Notes: generated by a model not told the origin, from the letters alone. Numbered from the stretch's first letter, positions 1-8,639 are shown. The stretch is DNA of 64,000 nt from Eleftheria terrae (GCF_030419005.1 NZ_CP106951.1:2356001-2420000), one strand, 5' to 3'. Made by a program: numbers and translations.

Positions 1-543
1 CGTGGCGTAGACCAGCACGTTGGCCGACGCCGCCGACACCGAGCCGTCCAGGATGGACTTCAGCGCCTTGTAGCCCGGCTCGCCCTCATCGAAGCTGAGG
101 TCGTCGCAGAAGACGATGAAGCGCTCCGGCCGCTCGGCCACCAGGTCGACGATGTCGGGCAGGTCCACCAGGTCGGTCTTGTCGACTTCGATCAGGCGCA
201 GGCCCTGGGGGGCGAACTCGTTGAGGCAAGCCTTGATCAACGACGATTTGCCGGTGCCTCGTGCGCCGGTGAGCAGCGCGTTGTTGGCACTGCGTCCGGC
301 GACGAATTGCGCCGTGTTGCGCAGCAGCCGCTCCTTCTGCCCATCGACCTCCTGCAGTTCCGACAAGCGGATGCCCGCCACATGGCGCACTGGCTCGATC
401 AGCGCGCTGCTGCCGCGCTTGCGATAGCGAAAGGCGATAGAGGCAGTCCAGTCCGGAGCGGTGGGCGCATGCGGCAAGGCCGCCTCCAGGCGGGCCAGCA
501 GGGCTTCGGCACGAGTGAACAGAGCGTCCAGGGCAGCAGACAT
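1..543 (-). CDS. DUF815-type AAA ATPase, partial (C-terminus beyond window)
   Basis: The first 181 codons are present and the gene runs off the left edge. The protein has a Walker A motif (GARGTGKSS, about residue 93) and a Walker B-like FIVFCDDLSF about 50 residues later, as in the DUF815 ATP-binding family. The start is the ATG at 541-543, 63 bp after the pdeM stop. It is the last visible gene of the argB-nucleotidase-slmA-pdeM run on this strand. The cellular role of DUF815 proteins is not established. The family call rests on the motifs and overall layout. Confidence 0.82.
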   Translation of the reverse strand, partial: MSAALDALFTRAEALLARLEAALPHAPTAPDWTASIAFRYRKRGSSALIEPVRHVAGIRLSELQEVDGQKERLLRNTAQFVAGRSANNALLTGARGTGKSSLIKACLNEFAPQGLRLIEVDKTDLVDLPDIVDLVAERPERFIVFCDDLSFDEGEPGYKALKSILDGSVSAASANVLVYAT

Positions 544-606
544 GGTGGGGCGGCAGGCAGTTGAGGTGAAACAGCGAGCGCAGTGTAGCGGGCTGCCAGC
601 GCCGGC

Positions 607-1269
607 TCAGCGAGGCGGCAGCTCGGCCACCCGGCCGTCGGCCGCCACGAACACCCGATCGTGCGGCAAGGGGTGCACCGCATGCATGCCGGTGAAACTG
701 CCGAATGCCGGCAGCACGCCCAGCTCGGCCGAGAACCAGAAGCACGGCAGCCGCAGCCGGTCCAGCGCGCGGCCACCAAGGCGGACACAGGGATGCAGAT
801 GCCCCGCCAGTGCAACAGCCCCCGGCACGCTGCGTGGATGGTGGCACAGCGCCAGGCCTGCGAGCCGCCAGGGCTCGTCGACACACTCGATGCCGAGCGA
901 GGCCGGCGGGTCGCCAGCCCGGTCGTCATGGTTGCCGCGCACCAGCACCAGTTGCTGGCGCAGGTGCCGTTCGCGCCACTGATGAAGCGCCGCCAACGTG
1001 GCCGGCGCATGGGCAGCCGCCGAATGCAGGAAGTCGCCCAGGAAGACCAGGCGCCGGGCAGCGGTGCGCTCGAGCAGGGCCGACAGGCGCTGCAGCGTCT
1101 CGCCGGTGGTGCCGTGCGGCACCGGCACACCCAGCCTGCGGAAAGCCTGGGCCTTGCCGATATGCACGTCCGCCACCAGCAGGGTGGCGTGCTCGGGCAG
1201 GAAGACCGCCTTCTCGGGCAGCAGCAGAAGCCGCTCACCGCCGAAGTCGAGCCCGGCCGCCTCCGGCAT
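607..1269 (-). CDS. pdeM: Ligase-associated DNA damage response endonuclease PdeM
   Basis: This 220-aa metallophosphoesterase carries the calcineurin-type metal motifs DVHIG (about residue 33), GDFLH, GNHDD and GHLHP in order, as in the PdeM (YprB/MJ0037-like) family. Family members usually sit beside a DNA ligase and a DEXH helicase in a putative repair module; neither partner lies in this window. The ATG start overlaps the slmA stop by one base (TGATG). A GTG one codon upstream is the alternative. Length and motif spacing look complete. Confidence 0.82.
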   Translation of the reverse strand: MPEAAGLDFGGERLLLLPEKAVFLPEHATLLVADVHIGKAQAFRRLGVPVPHGTTGETLQRLSALLERTAARRLVFLGDFLHSAAAHAPATLAALHQWRERHLRQQLVLVRGNHDDRAGDPPASLGIECVDEPWRLAGLALCHHPRSVPGAVALAGHLHPCVRLGGRALDRLRLPCFWFSAELGVLPAFGSFTGMHAVHPLPHDRVFVAADGRVAELPPR

Positions 1270-1937
1270 CACGCGCCGACGAACACCCTCAGGCTGGCTT
1301 CCAGGTGCTCGCTGGGCGAGCGCTTGAAGCCGGAGCGGGCGTAGCGATGCAGGCGTCCGACGATGAAGGCCGTCAGCGCCGAAGCCTGGGCCGCCGCGTC
1401 CACGGTGGGCGTGGCAGAGCCGCCGGCATCGGCCGCGCTGCGCAGGCTCTGGCGCAGCTGCGATTCGATGCGGTCGAAGAACTGGTTCATGCGGGCCAGC
1501 AGGCGCTCATGCTCGAAGACCAGTGCGTCGCCGACCATCACCCGCGTCATGCCGGGGTTGCGCTCGCCGAACTGCAGCACGACGGCTGCGATCTTCTGCG
1601 CCTGGCCGGTGCCCTGCGCCTCGCGCTCGACGATCTGGTTGACCAGCGTGAAGACGCTCTGCTCGATGAACTCGATCAGGCCTTCGAACATCTGCGCCTT
1701 GCTGGCAAAGTGCCGGTACAAGGCCGCCTCGCTGACTTCCAGCCGCGCAGCAAGCGCCGCGGTCGTCACCCGCTCGGAGCCCGGCTGCTCGAGCATGGCC
1801 GCGAGCGTTTGCAGGATCTGGATGCGCCGTTCACCGGGCTTGGGGCGCTTGCGCGCCGGCGCCTCGGACGTCGCATCCTCGGGAGGCAGGCCCTCAGTGG
1901 AAGCCGCCATATCAATTGGAGAAGTAGTATCTGACAT
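1269..1937 (-). CDS. slmA: Nucleoid occlusion factor SlmA (TetR fold)
   Basis: This 222-aa TetR-fold DNA-binding protein has its helix-turn-helix at about residues 57-80 (TTAALAARLEVSEAALYRHF), the signature of SlmA. SlmA binds sites on the chromosome and blocks FtsZ ring assembly over the nucleoid. An unstructured N-terminal extension of about 35 residues makes it longer than the E. coli protein. The ATG overlaps the upstream nucleotidase stop (TGATG), so translation is probably coupled. Its place after argB and the pyrimidine nucleotidase is typical of Burkholderiales and supports the name. Confidence 0.88.
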   Translation of the reverse strand: MSDTTSPIDMAASTEGLPPEDATSEAPARKRPKPGERRIQILQTLAAMLEQPGSERVTTAALAARLEVSEAALYRHFASKAQMFEGLIEFIEQSVFTLVNQIVEREAQGTGQAQKIAAVVLQFGERNPGMTRVMVGDALVFEHERLLARMNQFFDRIESQLRQSLRSAADAGGSATPTVDAAAQASALTAFIVGRLHRYARSGFKRSPSEHLEASLRVFVGA

Positions 1938-2620
1938 CACAGCTCGCGTAACTTCTGTAGCGAGCGGATTCTCGCATGCACATAGCATGGTCGACGTCGC
2001 ACGTAAACACCTACTTCGGGTCCGTGTGAATTGCGTCGCATGTATCGCTGCATCCAGACGGTTTTCATCCCCAAACCGCGTGCAGATTTCTGGTGAGCGA
2101 GGGTGTCTTCGACCAGGATGCAGCGGTGTGCCGGCACCTTGAGACGGGCCAGGACGTGCCGCAGCATGCGAGCATCGGGCTTGGGCCGGTACTGCCCGAA
2201 CATGCACATGTCCTCGATGCACAACACGTCGTCGAAGCAGTCAGCGAGGCCCAGCGCATCCAGCACGCGGTGTGCATAGGCGGCCGGTGCATTCGTCAAC
2301 ACATACTTGCGGCCGGGCAGTTGCCGCAGGGCGGCCCGGTCATGGGCATGGGTGTGCAATTCGTCTTCCAGGCCCGGCAGCGCGTGGGTGTGCTTCAGGA
2401 AGTGCGGCGCATTCACCTGGTGGTGGCGCACCAGGCCCAGCAGCGTCGCGCCATAGCGGCGCCAGTAGTCGCGTCGCAGGAAATCCGCCTGTTCGCGGCT
2501 GACGCCCAGCTCGCGCACGATGTAGTCCGTCATCGCACGATCGATCATGCCGAAGGCGGCGCGCGAGGCGTCATGCAAGGTGTTGTCGAGGTCGAACAGC
2601 CAGACGGGGGTGGGTTTCAT
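1937..2620 (-). CDS. HAD-family pyrimidine 5'-nucleotidase
   Basis: This 227-aa HAD hydrolase has motif I FDLDNTL (nucleophile Asp10, Asp12), motif II in VLTNAP and motif IV near VEDTLAHQ. It resembles the SDT1/YjjG pyrimidine 5'-nucleotidase group, which dephosphorylates nucleoside monophosphates such as UMP. It lies between argB and slmA and its stop overlaps the slmA start by one base. The C-terminal 25 residues are Arg-rich (VYVRRRPCYVHARIRSLQ) and less conserved in type. The exact substrate is not visible from sequence. Confidence 0.85.
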   Translation of the reverse strand: MKPTPVWLFDLDNTLHDASRAAFGMIDRAMTDYIVRELGVSREQADFLRRDYWRRYGATLLGLVRHHQVNAPHFLKHTHALPGLEDELHTHAHDRAALRQLPGRKYVLTNAPAAYAHRVLDALGLADCFDDVLCIEDMCMFGQYRPKPDARMLRHVLARLKVPAHRCILVEDTLAHQKSARGLGMKTVWMQRYMRRNSHGPEVGVYVRRRPCYVHARIRSLQKLREL

Positions 2621-2635
2621 GAGACGCTCGTGACA

Positions 2636-2656
2636 ACGGCCGCCCAGGGCGGCCGT
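2636..2656 (-). terminator. Strong hairpin downstream of argB
   Basis: A 9-bp GC-only perfect stem (ACGGCCGCC / GGCGGCCGT, 3-nt loop) lies 57 bp past the argB stop and 15 bp before the nucleotidase start. No U-tract follows, so it may be a pause or processing site and not a full terminator. Confidence 0.4.
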
Positions 2657-2713
2657 CGAAAGACTTCCGGCCAGCCGCGGCGGCCCGGATGCCCCGCGAC
2701 TGCTCCCGCCCCC

Positions 2714-3640
2714 TCAATGGGAACGGATCATGGTGCCGTAGGCCTGCTCGGTGAGGATCTCCAGCAGCATCGAATGCGGCACCCGGCCGTCGATGATGTG
2801 CACCGAGTTCACACCGCTCTTGGCCGCGTCCAGCGCCGAGGCGATCTTGGGCAGCATGCCGCCCGAGATGGTGCCGTCGGCGAACAGCTCGTCGATCTCG
2901 CGGGCTGAGAGGTCGGTCAGCAGCTTGCCGGTCTTGTCGAGCACGCCAGGGGTGTTGGTCAGCAGCACCAGTTTCTCGGCTTTCAACACCTCGGCCAGCT
3001 TGCCCGCGACGACGTCGGCATTGATGTTGTAGTTCTCGTTGTGCTCGCCAAAGCCCAGCGGCGAGATCACGGGAATGAACTGGTCGTCCTGCAGCGCCTT
3101 GACCACCGAAGGATCGATGGACTCGATCTGCCCCACCTGGCCGACGTCATGCTCTTTGGACGGATCGTCCTTGTCGACCATCTTGAGCTTGCGCGCCCGG
3201 ATCAGGCCGCCGTCGCGCCCGGTCAGGCCCACCGCCTTGCCGCCAGCGACGTTGATCAGGCCCACCAGGTCCTGCTGCACCTGGCCGGCCAGCACCCACT
3301 CGACGACCTCCATGGTTTCTTCGTCGGTGACGCGCATGCCCTGGATGAAGGTGCCCTTCTTGCCGACCTTGGCCAGCGCTTCGTCGATCTGAGGCCCGCC
3401 GCCGTGCACGACCACCGGGTTCATGCCGACCAGCTTGAGCAGCACCACATCCTCGGCGAAATCCTGCTGCAGGGCCGGATCCGTCATGGCGTTGCCGCCG
3501 TACTTGATGACGATGGTCTTGCCATGGAACTTGCGAATGTAGGGCAAGGCCTGCGCGAGGATTTCGGCCTTGTCGCGCGGGGCGATGTGGGCAAGGTCGG
3601 CCTGGTTGACGACGGCGGCAGCGGGGGGCTCAGTGCTCAT
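2714..3640 (-). CDS. argB: Acetylglutamate kinase
   Basis: ArgB phosphorylates N-acetyl-L-glutamate with ATP in the second step of arginine synthesis. The 308-aa product has the amino-acid kinase fold with KYGGNAM (about residue 47), the GGGP loop ([10 protein letters not shown]) and the [12 protein letters not shown] motif. The ATG at 3640 gives the MSTEPPAA start; the reading frame extends further upstream, but no family member begins there. argJ is also in this window but not in the same operon. The adjacent nucleotidase-slmA order is conserved in related bacteria. Confidence 0.95.
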   Translation of the reverse strand: MSTEPPAAAVVNQADLAHIAPRDKAEILAQALPYIRKFHGKTIVIKYGGNAMTDPALQQDFAEDVVLLKLVGMNPVVVHGGGPQIDEALAKVGKKGTFIQGMRVTDEETMEVVEWVLAGQVQQDLVGLINVAGGKAVGLTGRDGGLIRARKLKMVDKDDPSKEHDVGQVGQIESIDPSVVKALQDDQFIPVISPLGFGEHNENYNINADVVAGKLAEVLKAEKLVLLTNTPGVLDKTGKLLTDLSAREIDELFADGTISGGMLPKIASALDAAKSGVNSVHIIDGRVPHSMLLEILTEQAYGTMIRSH

Positions 3641-3751
3641 GGAATCGGGACTCCGGAAGGAGGGACAGGAAAACGAACAAAACGTGGTGAGCGATTTTAG
3701 GGTCGCTGCGCCGACTCGCGCCGGCATCAGGAACTTCCTGCCCGATGCCGC

Positions 3752-3782
3752 TTGACCTTGCCACTGTGGCAAGCCCTATAGT
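3752..3782 (+). promoter_or_regulatory. MerR/CueR-type metal-responsive promoter
   Basis: A -35 TTGACC (3752-3757) and -10 TATAGT (3777-3782) are separated by 19 bp. The spacer region holds a perfect 7+3+7 dyad, CTTGCCA-CTG-TGGCAAG (3757-3773). An overlong spacer with a centred CTTGCC dyad is the hallmark of CueR/CupR-family promoters, which the activator untwists when copper(I) is bound. The promoter faces the DUF411 and CusF-like genes. The 315-bp gap between argB and DUF411 otherwise shows nothing. No MerR-family regulator lies in the window, so it would act in trans. Confidence 0.75.
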
Positions 3783-3955
3783 GGCGTGGCGCCATGCCCC
3801 CTGTCGCGACGCCCGTGCTGGCGGCACGACGGCTTGCCGGTACAGACGCCGGCCCGCATCGCCTCCGCCGCCGCGCAGCCGGCGCGCTGTTTCGGCAGTG
3901 CATTGCCGGCGGGTGGACACGAGGGCGGCGCATCTGCTTCAGCCTGGAGTTCCTG

Positions 3956-4411
3956 ATGACCCTGATCGCCCGACGCGGCCTGCTGGCCGCCTTCGCTGCC
4001 TGTGCGGCCCTGCCCGTCCTTGCCGCCACACCGTCCCGCCCCCATATCGAGGTCTGGAAGTCCGAGAGCTGCGGCTGCTGCCAGGGCTGGGTGGAGCACC
4101 TGCAGCGGCAGGGCTTCGACGTCACCGTGCGCCATGTCGAGGGCCCCGCGGACCAGCGGCGCCAGCTCGGCATGCCGGATCGCTATGGCTCCTGCCACAC
4201 CGCACGGGTGCAGGGCTACCTGCTCGAAGGCCATGTGCCGGCGCGCGAGATCCACCGGCTCCTGAAGGAGCGGCCCGATGCGCTGGGGCTGGCGGTGCCG
4301 GCCATGCCGGTCGGCTCGCCCGGCATGGAAGTGGGCACCCGCAAAGACCCCTACGATGTGCTTCTCGTCACACGCAGCGGCCAGTCCTCGGTCTACCAAA
4401 GCTACCGCTGA
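3956..4411 (+). CDS. DUF411 metal-binding periplasmic protein
   Basis: This 151-aa protein has a signal peptide (about residues 1-23, LLAAFAACAALPVLA) and the DUF411 signature SESCGCCQGW near residue 38, plus a conserved GSCHTA. DUF411 proteins are small thioredoxin-like proteins often found in copper resistance clusters. The start at 3956 is preceded by GGAG and begins the signal peptide; an in-frame ATG at 3794 lies almost at the predicted transcript start and is less likely. A leader of about 165 nt precedes the gene. It is followed 27 bp later by a CusF-like gene. Confidence 0.85.
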   Translation: MTLIARRGLLAAFAACAALPVLAATPSRPHIEVWKSESCGCCQGWVEHLQRQGFDVTVRHVEGPADQRRQLGMPDRYGSCHTARVQGYLLEGHVPAREIHRLLKERPDALGLAVPAMPVGSPGMEVGTRKDPYDVLLVTRSGQSSVYQSYR

Positions 4412-4438
4412 AGCGTTGAGGGAAGTGAAGGAGAGACG

Positions 4439-4711
4439 ATGAACAAGCTTTTCGCCGCCCTGCTGGCCCTGCTCGCCTCCGGCGCTGCACTGGCCCAGAT
4501 GACCGAGGGCGAGGTCCGCAAGATCGACAAGGACAACGGCAAGATCACCATCAAGCATGGCGAGATCAAGAACCTCGACATGCCGCCGATGTCCATGGTG
4601 TTCAAGGCAGAGCCGGCCGGCCTGCTCGACAAGGTGCAGGTGGGCGACAAGGTGCGCTTCCGCGCCGAGAAGGTGGGCGGCACCTACACCGTCACCGCCA
4701 TCGAGAAGTAA
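4439..4711 (+). CDS. CusF-like periplasmic copper-binding protein
   Basis: This 90-aa protein has a signal peptide (about 1-19) and a CusF OB-fold: GEVRKIDKDNGKITIKHGEI followed by MPPMSMVF. The spaced Met residues and the His of IKHGEI match the Cu(I)/Ag(I) ligands of the family. CusF delivers copper to an efflux pump in the periplasm; no pump gene is adjacent here. It shares a transcript with the DUF411 gene and the MerR-type promoter. GGAG lies just upstream of the start. Confidence 0.88.
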   Translation: MNKLFAALLALLASGAALAQMTEGEVRKIDKDNGKITIKHGEIKNLDMPPMSMVFKAEPAGLLDKVQVGDKVRFRAEKVGGTYTVTAIEK

Positions 4712-4758
4712 ACCCTCCCCTGCCCGGCGCCCCCCTGTGCGCCGGCTGCGCGGCCCGT

Positions 4759-5673
4759 TCAGGGCAGCGGCCCCAGCGCCTCGCAGCAGGCGGCCAGGTG
4801 GTCCACCAGCGCTCTCACCCGAGCAGGAATGAAGCGGTTGCTCGGCAGCACCGCGTGCAGCGGTATGGCCTCGCCCTGCCAGTCGGGCAGCAGCCGCACC
4901 AGGGCGCCACTGAGCAGGTCGGCCCGCAGGTCGAGCTCGCTCTTGTAGGCGATGCCGTGGCCCTCGACCGCCCAGCGACGGGCGATTTCGCCGTCGTCGC
5001 ACTGCCGGCGCCCCTCCACCCTCACCTCACACGCCGTGCCGCTCGACGCGTGCTCGAAGCGCCACAGGGTGTTGCGGCGGTTGCGCATGCGGAAGGTGAT
5101 GCAGTCGTGCCCGACCAGTGCCGCCGGCTCCATCGGCATGCCGCGCCTCGCGACATAGGCGGGCGACGCGCAGGCCAGGCGACGGCAGTCCAGCAGCTTG
5201 CGCGCCACCAATCGGGAATCGTCCAGTTCGCCGTAGCGCAGCGCCAGGTCGACCTGGTCCTTCACCACATCCTGCAGCATGTCGCTGACGCTGAGGTTCA
5301 GCTCCACGCCGGGATGGCGTTCGAGGAAGGTGTCCAGCCAGGGCAGCAGCACATGGCGAGTCAGGTCGCTCGCGCCGGTGAGGCGGATGGTGCCGCTCAG
5401 CCGCCGGCCGTCCTCACCGACCTGGGCGGTGCCCTCCTCCAGCAGTTCCAGGGCACGCCGGGCGTAGTCACCCAGCACCTCGCCGGCCGGCGTCGGCCGC
5501 ATCGCGCGGGTGCTGCGCTCGAAGAGGCGGGCGCCGATGCGGGCCTCCAGTCGCTGCAGCATGGCGCTGGCGGCAGCCGGCGTCACCTGCAGCAGCCGCG
5601 CCGCGCTGGACAGGTTGCCGCCGCCGACGCAGGCAACGATGAGGCGAAGCTCCTGGGTATTTTCAATCTTCAT
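4759..5673 (-). CDS. LysR-family transcriptional regulator
   Basis: This 304-aa protein has the N-terminal LysR helix-turn-helix (LSSAARLLQVTPAAASAMLQRLEARIGARLFERSTR, about residues 20-56) and a LysR substrate-binding domain. It is divergent from the oxidoreductase gene at 5763 with 89 bp between the start codons, the usual arrangement for a regulator and its target. The inducer is unknown. It resembles the CrgA-type LysR group seen next to quinone oxidoreductases in proteobacteria. Confidence 0.88.
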   Translation of the reverse strand: MKIENTQELRLIVACVGGGNLSSAARLLQVTPAAASAMLQRLEARIGARLFERSTRAMRPTPAGEVLGDYARRALELLEEGTAQVGEDGRRLSGTIRLTGASDLTRHVLLPWLDTFLERHPGVELNLSVSDMLQDVVKDQVDLALRYGELDDSRLVARKLLDCRRLACASPAYVARRGMPMEPAALVGHDCITFRMRNRRNTLWRFEHASSGTACEVRVEGRRQCDDGEIARRWAVEGHGIAYKSELDLRADLLSGALVRLLPDWQGEAIPLHAVLPSNRFIPARVRALVDHLAACCEALGPLP

Positions 5674-5682
5674 TTGATTCTT

Positions 5683-5706
5683 TTGATTTTATCGGCGCCT
5701 TATCAA
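5683..5706. promoter_or_regulatory. Possible LysR binding site in the divergent intergenic region
   Basis: An interrupted dyad TTGAT (5683-5687) / ATCAA (5702-5706) lies between the divergent LysR and oxidoreductase genes, in AT-rich DNA unlike its surroundings. LysR proteins bind such dyads near the divergent start points. The arms are short, so this is suggestive only. Confidence 0.35.
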
Positions 5707-5762
5707 GCGACGCTTGAATGCCGAGAATGCCTTCACCTTCACTCACTGCCCAGAGGCTGCCC

Positions 5763-6797
5763 ATGAAAGCCGTTGCCTATACCCGCTGCCTGCCCGCCGA
5801 CCATGCGGAAGCCCTGCTCGACCTGGAGCTGCCTGCTCCCGCACCCGGTCCGCGCGACCTGCTGGTGCGCGTGCAGGCCGTGTCCGTCAACCCGGTCGAC
5901 ACCAAGGTGCGCCGCAACCGCATCCCGGCCGAGGGCCAGCCCCAGGTGCTGGGCTGGGATGCGGTCGGCACGGTCGAAGCCGTGGGTGCCGCAGTGAGCG
6001 GCTTCCGCCCGGGGGACCGTGTGTGGTATGCCGGTGCCATCGACCGCCCCGGCAGCAATGCCGAACTGCAGTTGGTGGACGAGCGGATCGCTGCCCGGGC
6101 GCCTGCGACGCTGAGCGACGCAGAAGCCGCCGCCTTGCCCCTGACTGCGATCACGGCCTGGGAACTGCTGTTCGACCGCCTGCAGGTGCCGCGCACCGGC
6201 AGCGGCGCAGCCGCAACACCGGCCACCTTGCTCATCACCGGCGGGGCGGGCGGTGTGGGTTCCATCCTGATCCAGCTGGCGCGCCAGCTGACCGGCCTTA
6301 CCGTGGTGGCCACCGCGTCACGGCCGCAGACCCGCGACTGGTGCCTGCAGCTCGGAGCCCACCAGGTGGTGGACCACAGCCAGCCGCTCGGGCCGCAATT
6401 GAAGGCGCTGGCCCTGCCGCCGGTGACCTATGTGGCCAGCCTCACGCACACGCCGCAGCACTACCCCCAGCTGGTGGAAGCCCTCGCGCCGCAGGGACGA
6501 CTGGCCGTCATCGACGACTTCGCCCCGGGCGACATCGACGTGATGGCGCTCAAGGGCAAGAGCCTGTCGCTGCACTGGGAAATGATGTTCACCCGCTCGC
6601 TGCACCAGACGCCCGACATGGCCGCACAAGGCGAGCTGCTGGCTGAGGTAGCGGCCTTGGCCGATGCCGGACGCATCCGCAGCACGCTGACCGAGACCCT
6701 GGGCCGCATCGATGCCACCCACCTGCGCCGTGCACACGCCCTGCTGGAAAGCGGCCGCGTGCACGGCAAGGTGGTGCTCAGCGGTTTCGGCGAATGA
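5763..6797 (+). CDS. Zinc-binding alcohol dehydrogenase family / quinone oxidoreductase-like protein
   Basis: This 344-aa medium-chain dehydrogenase/reductase has an N-terminal GroES-like domain and a Rossmann fold with the nucleotide-binding loop GGAGGVGSILIQLA near residue 160. The zinc-ligand cysteines of true alcohol dehydrogenases are missing, which suits the NADPH-quinone oxidoreductase branch. The start at 5763 matches the usual MKAVAYTR beginning; an ATG 45 bp upstream in frame is less likely. It is probably controlled by the divergent LysR gene. The physiological substrate is unknown. Confidence 0.87.
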   Translation: MKAVAYTRCLPADHAEALLDLELPAPAPGPRDLLVRVQAVSVNPVDTKVRRNRIPAEGQPQVLGWDAVGTVEAVGAAVSGFRPGDRVWYAGAIDRPGSNAELQLVDERIAARAPATLSDAEAAALPLTAITAWELLFDRLQVPRTGSGAAATPATLLITGGAGGVGSILIQLARQLTGLTVVATASRPQTRDWCLQLGAHQVVDHSQPLGPQLKALALPPVTYVASLTHTPQHYPQLVEALAPQGRLAVIDDFAPGDIDVMALKGKSLSLHWEMMFTRSLHQTPDMAAQGELLAEVAALADAGRIRSTLTETLGRIDATHLRRAHALLESGRVHGKVVLSGFGE

Positions 6798-7058
6798 AGA
6801 ACGCCGACACGGACCGCCTCGCGCCTGGCCCTTGAATCACCCGCCGCCTGTGTCGCCTCCGGCACAGCTCAGGCAAGGACGGGTGCCGGTTGCACTGCAG
6901 CCTGCGCCGCGCCCGCTGGGCGACTCGTTGCGGCGCTGGTGGCTCATGCTGGTTGCTCATGCGCGTCGCTCGGTATCGCGACGCACGTCGCACGGTGCAC
7001 GTCGCATCGCGCAGGCCTGCCGCGCCGCATCAAGGCCCGGCTGAAGGCAGACATTGAC

Positions 7059-7087
7059 GTGCAATGTTAGTACTACTAACATTGCAC
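7059..7087. promoter_or_regulatory. Perfect palindrome at the MarR start codon (probable autoregulatory operator)
   Basis: GTGCAATGTTAGT-ACT-ACTAACATTGCAC is a perfect 13+3+13 palindrome ending one base before the MarR ATG. MarR dimers bind such dyads, so autorepression is likely. It occupies the place where a ribosome-binding site should be, and no Shine-Dalgarno sequence is visible. The transcript may be leaderless, or start inside the gene. The 290 bp between the oxidoreductase and this gene show no other feature. Confidence 0.7.
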
Positions 7088-7088
7088 C

Positions 7089-7841
7089 ATGCCGTCGCCT
7101 TCACCCGCCCCCACCGCTTCTTCACAGCGCTTTGACGAGATCTCGCGCCCCGTGTCGGAGCAGCTCGCCCACGCGCTCCGTCACCTCGCGCAAGCGGCCA
7201 AGTCGGCAGCCTGGCGTGCGTGGGGCCCCCACAATGAACAACCGGTCAGCGCGACCCAGGGGGCGATCCTGTCCGCCCTGCTTCAGCGCGAGCATGACGC
7301 GGCGGTGACGCCCGGCATGGCGGCCGGCATGAAGCTGTCGGAGCTGGCGCGCCTGCTCAACGTCACCGCCGCCACCGCCTCGCAAAGCGTCACCTCGCTG
7401 CAAGCGCGCTCGCTGCTCAGCAAGCAGCCGGCCTCCGGCACGGCGCGGGCACTGGCGATCGGCCTCACCGACGGCGGCCGCCGCTTGGCCACGCAGCTGG
7501 CCGAGGCGGGCGACCCCTTGCAGACCGCCATGGCGGTCCTCTCGCCAGCGGAGCTGGAAACGCTCTACCTCTCGGCCCTGAAGATGATCCGCGCCCTGCA
7601 GCTCAGCGGCGAGTTGCCCGATTCCGGGCTGTGCCCCACCTGCCGGCACTTCGAGCCCAACCGCACACCGGATTCCGACACGCCTCATTTCTGCCATCTG
7701 GTGCAAGCACCGTTTGGCCATCGCCATCTGCGGCTCGCCTGCCCTGAGCATGCGCCCGCCGTTCCCGAAGTCCAGCGGGTCGTCTGGATGAAGTTCGCGG
7801 GAAGTTCGCTTCCCGCCTCCCGAGAAAGGAAGACGTCATGA
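7089..7841 (+). CDS. MarR-family regulator with C-terminal cysteine cluster
   Basis: This 250-aa protein has a MarR winged helix (LSELARLLNVTAATASQSVT, about residues 83-102, then a wing). A C-terminal tail carries C182-x2-C185, C202 and C218 with several His residues (CPTCRHF, HFCHL, LACPEH). This four-Cys tail could bind zinc or an Fe-S cluster or act as a thiol switch; that is inference. The stop overlaps the next gene (ATGA), so the four genes to 9712 look like one operon. A long helical N-terminus precedes the DNA-binding domain. Confidence 0.85.
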   Translation: MPSPSPAPTASSQRFDEISRPVSEQLAHALRHLAQAAKSAAWRAWGPHNEQPVSATQGAILSALLQREHDAAVTPGMAAGMKLSELARLLNVTAATASQSVTSLQARSLLSKQPASGTARALAIGLTDGGRRLATQLAEAGDPLQTAMAVLSPAELETLYLSALKMIRALQLSGELPDSGLCPTCRHFEPNRTPDSDTPHFCHLVQAPFGHRHLRLACPEHAPAVPEVQRVVWMKFAGSSLPASRERKTS

Positions 7842-8599
7842 AACGAAAGAGGCCGCGCTATGCGGCCGTGCGAGCCTGGGTGGCCCTGGGGTGGCTGTCG
7901 CTGGCCTGGTCCGCCGGCGCACATGAGCTCCAGGCAGCGAGCCAGGCCGCCGTCCACCCGTCCTGGGACGTGCTGCACGCCCGTGTCACCACCGAAGGGC
8001 GGCAGCTGGTGTTCCACATGCACACCCGCGGCCCGGCCGGCCGCGAGCTGCCGGCGCCCTCGGGGCGCTTCGGCGGTTCAGAAGTGGTGTCGTATGTGTG
8101 GCCCACCTCGCTGGACCCGGCCGCGGTGGGCTTCGAGGAGAAGGCGGGCATCCTGGCCTTCGCCGTGACTTCGCACCCCGACTTTGACGACACCCCCCTT
8201 TTCGACGAGAACGGTGACGGCAAGGTAGATAACGATGGTGCTCGGTGGCACAGCCATTGGGTCGTCCTGGTCAGGGACGACGCCTGCGGCAAGGACGCCC
8301 TGAAGGTGAAGGATATCCCAGAAGGCAGGACCCCTCCGTTGCCACCCACCTGGCCCGGGGTGCCGCTGCTGATCGACAGCCCGGGCTATGCGCCGGTCTT
8401 CGACGGCGGCAGCCTCACCGTGCGGGTGCCGATGGCCCGGCTTGGCGACTGGCAAGGTGCGCGCTTCGATGCAGTGACCGCGGCCCTGCGCGTCAATGCC
8501 AACCTGCATGCGCCGATGCTCTGCGTGCGCCAGGTCTTCAAGGTGGCCTCCGGCGACCTCAGCCTGCCCGGACGCATCAGCCCCGCCGCGCCTCGATGA
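7838..8599 (+). CDS. Secreted protein of unknown function with Asp-rich calcium-like loop
   Basis: This 253-aa protein has a signal peptide (about residues 1-28, ending SAGAHE), so it is probably periplasmic. An EF-hand-like loop DENGDGKVDNDG sits at about residues 123-134, followed by WHSHW, and HMH lies at about 60-62; these could bind metal. Only two Cys are visible in the mature part (C150 and one near residue 228), which might pair. It overlaps the MarR gene by four bases, so they are co-translated. I do not recognise the family. Confidence 0.7.
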   Translation: MKRKRPRYAAVRAWVALGWLSLAWSAGAHELQAASQAAVHPSWDVLHARVTTEGRQLVFHMHTRGPAGRELPAPSGRFGGSEVVSYVWPTSLDPAAVGFEEKAGILAFAVTSHPDFDDTPLFDENGDGKVDNDGARWHSHWVVLVRDDACGKDALKVKDIPEGRTPPLPPTWPGVPLLIDSPGYAPVFDGGSLTVRVPMARLGDWQGARFDAVTAALRVNANLHAPMLCVRQVFKVASGDLSLPGRISPAAPR

Positions 8600-8639
8600 A
8601 CCCCTGTCACATTCAATTCACTTGAGTCTGGAGTCCTTC

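Noticed and set aside
3794..3955. Upstream in-frame start for the DUF411 gene
   Set aside because: It lies almost at the predicted transcript start and would bury the signal peptide; the ATG at 3956 has GGAG at the right distance.
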